Assembly (NCBI RefSeq): GCF_029946515.1
Contig: NZ_JARZHH010000042.1
Span: 37,664 to 101,663 of the forward strand
DNA: 64,000 nt
Source of the DNA: Polyangium sp. 6x1
GTDB taxonomy: Bacteria > Myxococcota_A > Polyangia > Polyangiales > Polyangiaceae
Direction: 5' to 3'
Shown here: positions 25,656-32,836 of the stretch, piece after piece
Position numbering within the stretch: the stretch's first letter is position 1
Layout: each line of letters starts with the position of its first letter
Translations under genes and position numbers: made by a program
The notes under the pieces: model-generated
The model's input: only the letters and a program-made list of their open reading frames with translations
What the model was told of the DNA's origin: nothing
The model's database searches: none

Positions 25656-26330
25656 ATGACGAAACATGGACTTCTTTTCCTGGGTGCTTTGCTCGCTTCC
25701 ACGTCTCTCATCGCGACCACGGGTTGTGGTGACGAAAATTCGGGCGGCTCCGGTGGTTCGGGCGGTTCCGGTGGTGCCGGCGCCACGGGCGGAATGGGCG
25801 GCGCGGGCGGCGCGGGCGGCGCGGGCGGCGCGGGCGGCGGCGCCGCTGCCGTCGACTGCGACAAATACTGCACGGACATCGCGGCGAACTGCATGGGCGA
25901 AAATCAGCAGTATGCCGACAAGGCGAGCTGCATGGGCAGCTGCGCGGGCTTCCCGGCCGATGGCAAGGACGGCGACGCGGCCGGCAACACGATGCAGTGT
26001 CGCATCTATCACACGAGCGCGGCGACGGGCGATCCGGCGATGCACTGCCAGCACGCCGGCCCGAGCGGCGGCGCTACGTGCGGCTCGCTTTGCCAGGCGT
26101 TCTGCTCGCTCGCGGTGAAGACCTGCGCGACCGAGTGGCCGCAGGAAGGCGAATGCATGACGTCGTGCATGGCGTGGACGGCCGCGGGCATGACGTACAA
26201 CGCGGCCGACTTCACGGCCGGCAATACGACCGAGTGCCGCATGTACCACCTCTCGGTCGCGGCGAGCGACGAGACGGCCGCGGTGACGCATTGCCCGCAC
26301 ACGAAGGCGATGTCGGATACCTGCAAGTGA
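25656..26330 (+). CDS. Gly-rich Cys-rich lipoprotein
   Basis: A 224-residue lipoprotein. The signal peptide ends in the lipobox TTGC (about residue 24) and is followed by a flexible Gly/Ser/Ala tether of about 40 residues (GGSGGSGGSGG, GGAGGAGGAGG), then a domain with about 14 Cys and regularly placed Met and His. Two similar halves can be seen, each with a Cys-rich core and the element CRIYHTS or CRMYHLS, so it is probably an internal duplication. Such tethered Cys-rich lipoproteins are frequent in myxobacteria; function unknown. The ATG 25656 was chosen to give the signal peptide. Confidence 0.78.
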   Translation: MTKHGLLFLGALLASTSLIATTGCGDENSGGSGGSGGSGGAGATGGMGGAGGAGGAGGAGGGAAAVDCDKYCTDIAANCMGENQQYADKASCMGSCAGFPADGKDGDAAGNTMQCRIYHTSAATGDPAMHCQHAGPSGGATCGSLCQAFCSLAVKTCATEWPQEGECMTSCMAWTAAGMTYNAADFTAGNTTECRMYHLSVAASDETAAVTHCPHTKAMSDTCK

Positions 26331-26341
26331 GATAGAAGGCT

Positions 26342-26374
26342 CTCGCCCCCGGGCGAGCGAGGTCCTGGTTTTTT
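26342..26374 (+). terminator. possible terminator after the Gly-rich lipoprotein gene
   Basis: CTCGCCC (26342-26348) pairs with GGGCGAG (26351-26357) across a 2-base gap, and a run of six T follows at 26369-26374. The 11-base gap between stem and T run is longer than usual, so the call is moderate. It lies 12 bases after the stop codon. Confidence 0.45.
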
Positions 26375-26425
26375 CTCCGAAAAAGCCGCCACGCCACGCC
26401 CGCCCGGTTGCGCTAGTCTTCCGCA

Positions 26426-26923
26426 ATGCCTCTTCTTTTCCGTCGCCTCGCGCCGCTCGCCTTGCTCCCTCTCCTCGCCGCCCTCGGCCCCGCGTGCACC
26501 GCGGAGCTCGAAGAAGGCTGCCTCGGCGGGCAATGTGTCCCGCCTGGGAAACCTCCCGTCCCTCCCCTGCCGACGAGCGGCTCCGGCGGCAGCGGCGGCG
26601 GCGGCGACGCCGGTCCGACCTGCGAGGGCACGCCGCCGACCGGCGATTTCCCCTGCGACGTTTTTGCCGTCCTCCAGACGCACTGCCACGGCTGTCACCA
26701 ATCCCCGCCGCTCTCGGGCGCGCCTTACTCGCTGCTCACGTACGAGGACACGCGCGAGCTGCACGGCATCACGACCAAGCCCCGCTTCGTGCGTATGGCC
26801 GAGGTCGTCGAGAGCGGCTTCATGCCCCTCATGGCCACGATCCCCGAGGCCGACAAACAGATCCTGCTCGACTGGCTCTCCACCTGCGGCCTGCCCGCTC
26901 CCGACGGAATGGGCTGCGAATGA
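26426..26923 (+). CDS. lipoprotein with a single c-type heme-like motif
   Basis: A 165-residue protein. The signal peptide (ALLPLLAALGPAC) gives a lipobox Cys near residue 24, followed by a Pro/Gly/Ser tether, then a domain of about 95 residues with CHGCHQ, a CxxCH heme c site, and a downstream Met (GFMPLM) that could be the distal ligand. The closing helix DKQILLDWLSTCG matches the end of many mono-heme cytochrome c domains in planctomycete and myxobacterial lipoproteins. So it is probably a small membrane-tethered cytochrome c. It precedes the formate dehydrogenase gene by 113 bases on the same strand, but linkage is not certain. Confidence 0.78.
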   Translation: MPLLFRRLAPLALLPLLAALGPACTAELEEGCLGGQCVPPGKPPVPPLPTSGSGGSGGGGDAGPTCEGTPPTGDFPCDVFAVLQTHCHGCHQSPPLSGAPYSLLTYEDTRELHGITTKPRFVRMAEVVESGFMPLMATIPEADKQILLDWLSTCGLPAPDGMGCE

Positions 26924-27036
26924 CGGCGGCCGCTCGCCTGCTCGCCTCTGGATGACGCGGCCCGCGCGCGCGTGACGCGCCGAGCCGATGCATTTCACCG
27001 GCTTCTGTCCGGGGCTCCTCGTGCCACAATCCGCGC

Positions 27037-29889
27037 ATGCAAGCGCCCGCGGCACCGGACCCCGCCACGACTCCGCGCACTGTCACGCTCACGATCGACG
27101 GAACGAGCGTCACCGTCCCCGAGGGCACCACGATCTGGGAAGCGGCGAAGTCCCTCGGCATCGACATCCCGGTCCTCTGCCACGACGAGCGCCTCCGTCC
27201 CGTCGGCGTCTGTCGCCTTTGTGTCGTCGACGTCGGCGGCCGGACCCTCGCGGCCTCGTGCGTCCGGCCTTGCGAGCCGAACATGAAGGTCGCGACCGCC
27301 TCGCCGCGCGTGGAGCGCCAGCGCAAGGTCCTCGTCGAGCTTCTCATGAGCGACCAGCCCGAGGTTTGCCCCAAGGAGAGCACCACCGGAGGAAACGAGC
27401 TTTACGCGCTCGCGCGCCGCTACGACGCCTTTGGCAGCCGCCTGCCGCGCGGCGCGGCCCGCGGCGAAGACCTGTCCTCGAAGGTCATCGCGGTGAACCA
27501 CGACGCCTGCATCCTCTGCGATCGGTGCGTCCGCGGCTGCGACGACATCCAGCACAACGACGTCATCGGCCGGACGGGCAAGGGCCACGGCGCGCGGATC
27601 GCCTTCGACCTCGATCGGCCGATGGGCGAGAGCACGTGCGTCTCGTGCGGCGAATGCATGGCCGTCTGTCCCACGGGCGCGCTCGTCAACAAGCCCGTGA
27701 GCGGGCCGCTCGCGCCGCGCGTGCATTTGAAGCAGGTCGAGAGCGTTTGTCCTTATTGCGGCGTCGGCTGCGCGCTCACGTACAACGTCGACGAGGAGAC
27801 GAACCGCATCGTGTACGTCGACGGCCGCGACGGCGAGGCGAACCACGAACGGCTCTGCGTGAAGGGTCGTTATGGCTACGATTACGCCATGCACCCGCAG
27901 CGGCTCCAGAAGCCGCTCATCCGCGTCCGGTATCCAAAAGGCCCGCTCTCCGACGCATCGGAGAGCGCACAGGAGTCGCGCGGCGGTCGCCGAAAAGGGC
28001 ACCTCGTGCGGTACGAGGACGTCCTGCCCGCGTTCCGGGAGGCGAGCTGGGACGAGGCGCTCGACCTCGTGGCGACCCGCCTCCGCGAGACGCGCGATAA
28101 GCACGGCCCCGCCGCGATGGCCGGCTTCGGCTCGGCGAAATGCTCGATCGAGGAGGCGTACGTCTTCCAGAAGCTCGTGCGCGCCGTCTTCGGCACGAAC
28201 AACGTCGACCATTGCACGCGGCTCTGCCATGCATCGAGCGTCGCGGCGCTGCTCGAGACGATCGGCTCGGGCGCGGTCACGAACACGTTCGCCGGCATCG
28301 CCGAGGCCGACGTCGCGCTCCTCGCGGGCACGAACACCACGGCGAACCACCCTGTCGCCTCGTCCTTCTTCAAACAGGCCGCGGCGCGCGGCACGAAGCT
28401 CATCGTCGTCGACCCGCGCCGCCCCGACGTCGCGCAATACGCCTGGCGTTACGCCCGCATTCGCCCCGGCACGGACGTCGCGTTCTACAATGCCGTCCTC
28501 CACGTCCTCCTCGCCGAGGGCCTCTACCGCGCCGATTACGTCGAAAAGCACACGACCGGCTTCGACGCCCTCAAGGAGACCGTGGCGCGCTACAGCCCCG
28601 AGGTCGCGAGCGAGATCTGCGGCGTCGCGCCTGATCTCATCCGCGAGATCGCGCGGGCGTACGGCTCGGCGCGCGCGGCGATCACGTTCTGGGGCATGGG
28701 CATCTCCCAGCACACGCACGGCACGGACAACGCGCGTTGCCTCATCTCGCTTTGCCTCGTCACGGGCAACGTCGGCCGGCCCGGCACGGGCCTGCACCCC
28801 TTGCGCGGGCAAAACAACGTCCAGGGCGCGAGCGACGCCGGCCTCATCCCCATGATGTACCCGGATTACCAGCGCGTCGCCGACCCGGCCATCCGCGCCA
28901 AATTCGAGAAAGCCTGGGGCGTCCCGCTCGATCCCAGGCCGGGCCTCACGGTCACCGAAATCACGACCGCCGCGCTCGAAGGCAACCTCAAGGCCCTTTA
29001 TTGCATGGGCGAGAACCCGTTCCTCTCGGATCCGAACGTCAACAAGGTCAAAAAGGCCCTGGCGAAGCTCGATTTCCTCGTCGTGCAGGACATCTTCCTC
29101 ACCGAGACGGCCGAGTTCGCCGACGTGATCCTCCCCGCCTCGAGTTACCTCGAAAAACTCGGCACCTACACGAACACCGATCGTCGCGTCCAGATCGGCC
29201 GCCCCGCGCTGAAGCCGCCGGGCGAGGCGCGGCTCGATTGGCAGATCGTCTGCGAGATCTCGAACCGCATGGGGTATCCGATGTCCTACGCGAAGGTCTC
29301 CGACATCTTCGACGAGTTCACCTCGCTCACGGACGCCTACCAGAACCTCGATTACGACAACCTCGGCACGTCCGGCCGCCTCTGGCCCGCGCCGGACCGT
29401 GCGGCCAAGGACGGCGTCCAGATCCTCTTCGGCGACGCCTTCCCCACCCCCGACGGCCGCGGAAAGCTCGTCCCTTGCGAATACACGCCGGCCCGCGAGA
29501 CGCCCGACGCCGCGTATCCGTTCGTCCTCAACACGGGCCGCCTGCTCGAGCACTGGCACACGGGCACGATGACCCGGCGCTCGTATGCGCTCGACGCCCT
29601 CGCGCCCGAGGCCTTCGTCGAGGTCCACCCCGACGACCTCGCGCGTCTCGGGGTTCGTCCGGGCGAACGCGTCCGTGTCACCTCGCGCCGCGGCTCGATC
29701 GAGCTCGTCGCCCGCCCGACCACGAAGGTCGGCGTCGGCAGCGTCTTCATCGCGTTCCACTTCCGCGAGGCCGCGGCGAACGTGCTCACGATCGACGCGA
29801 TCGACCCGTTCGGAAAGATCCCCGAATTCAAGTTCTGCGCGGTCCGCCTCTCCCGCGCGCCCGGCGACGCGGTGGAGGCGGCCGAGTAG
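27037..29889 (+). CDS. molybdopterin formate dehydrogenase alpha subunit (FdsA/FdhA type)
   Basis: A 950-residue oxidoreductase that should oxidise formate to CO2. The N-terminus is a NuoG/HoxU-like [2Fe-2S] domain (Cys48, Cys59, Cys62, Cys75). Two [4Fe-4S] sites follow (CILCDRCVRGC, CVSCGECMAVC), then the Mo-bis-MGD domain with its own cluster (CPYCGVGC...LCVKG). The likely Mo ligand is Cys in VDHCTRLCHASSV, not selenocysteine. The C-terminal cofactor-binding domain is complete (NTGRLLEHWHTGTMTRRS). No beta or gamma diaphorase genes, no fdhD and no transporter are adjacent, so the electron acceptor is unknown. No Tat signal, so cytoplasmic. Confidence 0.93.
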   Translation: MQAPAAPDPATTPRTVTLTIDGTSVTVPEGTTIWEAAKSLGIDIPVLCHDERLRPVGVCRLCVVDVGGRTLAASCVRPCEPNMKVATASPRVERQRKVLVELLMSDQPEVCPKESTTGGNELYALARRYDAFGSRLPRGAARGEDLSSKVIAVNHDACILCDRCVRGCDDIQHNDVIGRTGKGHGARIAFDLDRPMGESTCVSCGECMAVCPTGALVNKPVSGPLAPRVHLKQVESVCPYCGVGCALTYNVDEETNRIVYVDGRDGEANHERLCVKGRYGYDYAMHPQRLQKPLIRVRYPKGPLSDASESAQESRGGRRKGHLVRYEDVLPAFREASWDEALDLVATRLRETRDKHGPAAMAGFGSAKCSIEEAYVFQKLVRAVFGTNNVDHCTRLCHASSVAALLETIGSGAVTNTFAGIAEADVALLAGTNTTANHPVASSFFKQAAARGTKLIVVDPRRPDVAQYAWRYARIRPGTDVAFYNAVLHVLLAEGLYRADYVEKHTTGFDALKETVARYSPEVASEICGVAPDLIREIARAYGSARAAITFWGMGISQHTHGTDNARCLISLCLVTGNVGRPGTGLHPLRGQNNVQGASDAGLIPMMYPDYQRVADPAIRAKFEKAWGVPLDPRPGLTVTEITTAALEGNLKALYCMGENPFLSDPNVNKVKKALAKLDFLVVQDIFLTETAEFADVILPASSYLEKLGTYTNTDRRVQIGRPALKPPGEARLDWQIVCEISNRMGYPMSYAKVSDIFDEFTSLTDAYQNLDYDNLGTSGRLWPAPDRAAKDGVQILFGDAFPTPDGRGKLVPCEYTPARETPDAAYPFVLNTGRLLEHWHTGTMTRRSYALDALAPEAFVEVHPDDLARLGVRPGERVRVTSRRGSIELVARPTTKVGVGSVFIAFHFREAAANVLTIDAIDPFGKIPEFKFCAVRLSRAPGDAVEAAE

Positions 29890-29893
29890 CGAC

Positions 29894-29933
29894 AAAAAAA
29901 CAAGAGGCCCCGATCCTTCGATCGGAGCCCCTC
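29894..29933 (-). terminator. rnpB terminator
   Basis: On the minus strand a long stem (GAGGGGCTCCGATC pairing with GATCGGGGCCTC around a GAAG loop, plus-strand 29904-29933) is followed by TT, G and a run of seven T (29894-29900). It lies directly after the 3' end of the RNase P RNA and also covers the end of the formate dehydrogenase gene, which stops at 29889 on the other strand. Confidence 0.85.
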
Positions 29934-29934
29934 G

Positions 29935-30345
29935 GTCGCAGCGGCTCATAAGCCGAGTTCTGTGTCACTCCGAGGTCACCCCCGGAGCGTCGGCGATCAT
30001 TCCTCTACGGCACGCATTGCTGCGTGCCTTTAGCAGCCAACCCGGAGGCATCGGACGGGCCGTCCTCTCGGGACCTCTCGATCCCATCGCCTCCCTACGC
30101 GGCCTTGCACCGGGTGGGGTTTGCCGTGCCACCCCCGTTACCGGGGGCGCGGTGGGCTCTTACCCCACCGTTTCACCCTTACCGACTGGACGAGCACCAC
30201 GAGGGCACTTTCGAGCCGGCGGTCTCTTCTCTGTTGCACTCTCCTCGAGGTCACCCTCACCGGGCGTTACCCGGCACCCTGCCCTGCGGAGCTCGGACTT
30301 TCCTCCCGCGGGAAACCCGCCGGCGACCACCTGCTCCGCTGCGAC
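29935..30345 (-). ncRNA. rnpB: RNase P RNA, bacterial type A
   Basis: A 411-base RNA that is the catalytic part of RNase P, which matures the 5' ends of tRNAs. Diagnostic segments on the minus strand are GAGGAAAGTCCGAGCTCC near the 5' end, GAGGGTGA, AGGGTGAAACGGTGGGGTAAG and the near-terminal ACAGAACTCGGCTTAT. The ends were set by helix P1, where GTCGCAGCGG (30345-30336) pairs perfectly with CCGCTGCGAC (29944-29935). A terminator follows at once. It lies 46 bases after the sigma-factor gene on the same strand, with its own promoter in the gap. Confidence 0.97.
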
Positions 30346-30352
30346 AGGGCGG

Positions 30353-30381
30353 AAGATAACGCCCCCCGATCCGAAAGTCGA
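30353..30381 (-). promoter_or_regulatory. sigma-70-type promoter of rnpB
   Basis: On the minus strand TCGACT (30381-30376) and TATCTT (30358-30353) are separated by exactly 17 bases and each matches four of six consensus positions. The -10 box ends 7 bases before G30345, the first base of helix P1, so the predicted start coincides with the RNA 5' end. The match to the RNA end makes this more credible than the box scores alone. Confidence 0.55.
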
Positions 30382-30391
30382 GATGTCGAGA

Positions 30392-31255
30392 TCAGGCCGC
30401 GAGCGGGTGGAGCCGGTCACGCAGCTTGCGCTTGGCGCGGGCCTCGAGCTGACGCGCGCGCTCGCGCGAGACGCCGAGGCGCCTGCCAATCTCGGCGAGC
30501 GAGAGCTCCTCCTCCGGATCGGCCATCATGCGCGTCTCCACGATGTATCGCTCGCGCGGATCGAGGTTCTGCACCGCCTGCTCGAGCCGCTCGCGCAGGA
30601 GCGCTCCCTCCTCGGCGCGCGAGAATCGCTCCTCTTGATCCTGGTCCTCGGCGACGAGCGTATCGACGAGCGAGCGCGCTCCGTCCTCGAAGACCTTCGT
30701 ATCGAGAGAGACGTCCCGGGCTTCGAGCCGGCGCGCCATCTCGACCACCTTCTCTGCGGGCGCGCCGAACTTCTCGGCGAGGAGCTTGTCCCCCGCTTCG
30801 CCCTCGCCCACGAGCCCCGCGATGCGCGCGCGCTCCCGGCGAAGACGGAAAAACATCTTCGACCGGAGCGGGCCGGATCCGACGCCGACGAGGCTCCACG
30901 AATGAATCACGTGGTTCAGGATGTACGCACGGATCCAGTATGCCGCATACGTGACGAACCGATTGCCGCGATCCGGGTCGTACTTGCGGATCGCGTGCAC
31001 GATACCGAAGTTCCCCTCGGCGATGAGATCGGCGAGAGGAATGCCATAACGCCGGTAGCTGATCGCGATGGACACGACATGCCGCAGGTTGGCGAGCGCC
31101 AGCCGGGCGGCCGCTCGCTCGTCTCCCCGATCCCGGAAAGCACGGGCGAGCTCGACCTCCTCCTCGCGCGAGAGCTCCGGAATTTGCCGAACATGCGCGA
31201 TGTACCGAGAAACCGCGCTGCTTTGGTCTCGAGAGGTCTGCACGTCTTCCCTCAT
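30392..31255 (-). CDS. RpoH/SigB-like alternative sigma factor
   Basis: A 287-residue sigma-70-family protein of the RpoH type. Region 1.2/2 is canonical (SRYIAHVRQIPELSREEEVEL, here split: SRYIAHVRQ and IPELSREEEVEL; then LANLRHVVSIAISYRRYG and YDPDRGNRFVTYAAYWIRAY). Region 4 ends with the helix-turn-helix LSLAEIGRRLGVSRERARQL. RpoH proteins direct heat-shock promoters; myxobacterial SigB and SigC, used in development, have this same layout, so the regulon is open. ATG 31255 gives the usual family length. The open frame runs 63 codons further upstream, where coding looks poor. Downstream on the same strand is rnpB. Confidence 0.88.
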   Translation of the reverse strand: MREDVQTSRDQSSAVSRYIAHVRQIPELSREEEVELARAFRDRGDERAAARLALANLRHVVSIAISYRRYGIPLADLIAEGNFGIVHAIRKYDPDRGNRFVTYAAYWIRAYILNHVIHSWSLVGVGSGPLRSKMFFRLRRERARIAGLVGEGEAGDKLLAEKFGAPAEKVVEMARRLEARDVSLDTKVFEDGARSLVDTLVAEDQDQEERFSRAEEGALLRERLEQAVQNLDPRERYIVETRMMADPEEELSLAEIGRRLGVSRERARQLEARAKRKLRDRLHPLAA

Positions 31256-31639
31256 TCTCAGAAAAGGTGCGATTCCATTGGGACGCACCGCGTAGTCGCT
31301 CGGGCCTACCCGCCGTGGACGCCGTTTCGAGGGGCCTTCGAGGACGTCGGCCCCGACGGACCGACTCCCTGCATGACTCACGCCGCCCGCGATTGCTTCG
31401 GACCTGGTCCGCGCGTGGCACGCCCCTGGCTCACGGGGTGACATGGCCCCAGAGAGAAACGACCATGGGTGCGGCGTGGCTGCACGCTGTGCGACCGGAA
31501 CGGTCCCGAGCGGCGCACTTTCGGCTGGCCCGAAGAACGCAGAAAACAGGGATTTCGAGGGGATTTTGCGCCTCTTGCCGTCCGCGGGAGAGCAGGCGGC
31601 GAGGCGCGGGGGAGCGCCTCGGGCGGGCGACGGGGCGTG
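31256..31639. other. intergenic region upstream of the sigma-factor gene
   Basis: About 384 bases between the sigma-factor start and the end of the ErpA-type gene. No gene is supported; a 66-codon open frame at 31443-31643 (plus) has weak ribosome-site and codon support. On the plus strand 31416-31431 reads TGGCACGCCCCTGGCT, one mismatch from the sigma-54 -24/-12 consensus, but no supported gene follows on that strand. Minus-strand promoters for the sigma gene probably lie here but were not recognisable. Confidence 0.45.
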
Positions 31640-31966
31640 CTAGGCGGAGAACGAAGAGCCGCAGCCGCAGGTGCTCTTCGTGTTCGGATTCGAGAACTTG
31701 AATCCCGAGCCGTGGAGACCTTCCACGTAATCGATCTCCGTGCCCTCGAGATACTGATAGCTCAGGGGATCGACGTAGAGCTTGATGCCCTTGTCCTCGA
31801 AGGTCTCGTCGAGGTCGGTCGGCTTGTCCTCGAAGTAGAGATCGTAGGAAAAGCCGGCGCAACCGCCGCCGATGACGCGCAGACGCAGGCCCTGCCCCAT
31901 GAGGTCCTCGGCCGTCGCAATCTCGACGACCTTCTCGGCCGCTTTGTCCGTGATGCTGATAGACAT
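31640..31966 (-). CDS. erpA: ErpA/IscA-type iron-sulfur cluster carrier
   Basis: A 108-residue A-type carrier that delivers Fe-S clusters to apo-proteins. The three conserved Cys are present: VIGGGCAGFSYDLYFED and the C-terminal STCGCGSSFS. The start is ATG 31966, preceded by GGAGGAC; the frame extends to an upstream ATG at 31999 with no ribosome site. Length and motifs match the HesB/IscA family; the split between ErpA, IscA and SufA cannot be made from sequence alone here. Candidate clients in the window are the formate dehydrogenase and the BFD-containing flavoprotein. Confidence 0.9.
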   Translation of the reverse strand: MSISITDKAAEKVVEIATAEDLMGQGLRLRVIGGGCAGFSYDLYFEDKPTDLDETFEDKGIKLYVDPLSYQYLEGTEIDYVEGLHGSGFKFSNPNTKSTCGCGSSFSA

Positions 31967-32146
31967 AGTCCTCCTCGTCGCCTCGTCCGGAGGAGCCATG
32001 GACGCGAGTAATTAGCGTCGCAGAGGCCGCGCTGAAGCCGGCCGCTCCCAGACGCTCCCTAAGATAGGCAACCTCCCAGCCACTTGCCAGTGGTAGATGA
32101 CGCTACGGAACAAAAGGGCATGCGGCTCCTACGTCGCGGCGTGATC

Positions 32147-32827
32147 ATGGTGCGAAGCGCGGTCCCACCGCCGGACGAGCGCGAGGTCTTGCGTGCGCTC
32201 CGTGTGCCCCACGCGACGCGCATCACGGACATCGACGAGCGCGGGGTGCGGGAGGCGATCACGCTCGCGCTCGATCGCGCGCTCGCGATGACCGCGTTCG
32301 AGGGCGTCTTTCGCACGGCGGAGACCTCGGAGATCCGCGAGGACGAGGTCGTCCTGCGCGAGGCGCCGCCGGGGCTCTTGCGCTCGTCCGTGCTCGCGAA
32401 GCGGTTCGCGGGCGCGCGTGAGGTCGGGCTCTCGGTCGTGACGCTCGGGGAGCGATGGGACGAGGCGCTGGATGAGCTCGCGCGGCGCGGCGAGCCGGCC
32501 GAGGCGTGGTTCCTCGACGCGCTCGGGACGTTCTTCGTGGATCGCGCCGCGCGGATGGTGGAGGCGCGGATCGCGTCGGACCTCGCGCGGGCGGGGCTCG
32601 CTCGGTCGGCGCGGTACCGGCCGGGGTACGAGGGCTATCCGATCGAGGCACAAGGCGCGCTTTGCCCGTTCGTGGAGGCTTCGCGGATCGGCGTGACGGT
32701 GAACGAGGCGATGAGCCTCTGGCCACGGAAATCCGTGACGACCGTGGTCTCGTTCGTCGCGCGGGAGGACGGGGGAGCGCTGGAAGACGAGGGGGATCCG
32801 GTCGTCACCGAGGCGAAATCGAGCTAA
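32147..32827 (+). CDS. stand-alone MetH activation (AdoMet-binding) domain protein
   Basis: About 226 residues resembling the reactivation domain at the C-terminus of cobalamin-dependent methionine synthase. The signature is YRPGYEGYPIEAQGALCPF followed by GVTVNEAMSLWPRKSVTT, comparable to the AdoMet-binding loop and the NxTExxAMxPxxS element in MetH. This domain supplies AdoMet to reactivate oxidised cob(II)alamin. It lies 9 bases before a metH gene that lacks it, so the enzyme is split in two. The start is uncertain: ATG 32147 is used, with ATG 32120 or TTG 32084 possible. Confidence 0.82.
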   Translation: MVRSAVPPPDEREVLRALRVPHATRITDIDERGVREAITLALDRALAMTAFEGVFRTAETSEIREDEVVLREAPPGLLRSSVLAKRFAGAREVGLSVVTLGERWDEALDELARRGEPAEAWFLDALGTFFVDRAARMVEARIASDLARAGLARSARYRPGYEGYPIEAQGALCPFVEASRIGVTVNEAMSLWPRKSVTTVVSFVAREDGGALEDEGDPVVTEAKSS

Positions 32828-32836
32828 GGAGAGCGC

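Noticed and set aside
31967..32146. A cobalamin or SAH riboswitch before the metH genes
   Set aside because: Only a short CCACT/AGTGG hairpin (32080-32093) is present; the conserved B12 box and SAH core were not found.
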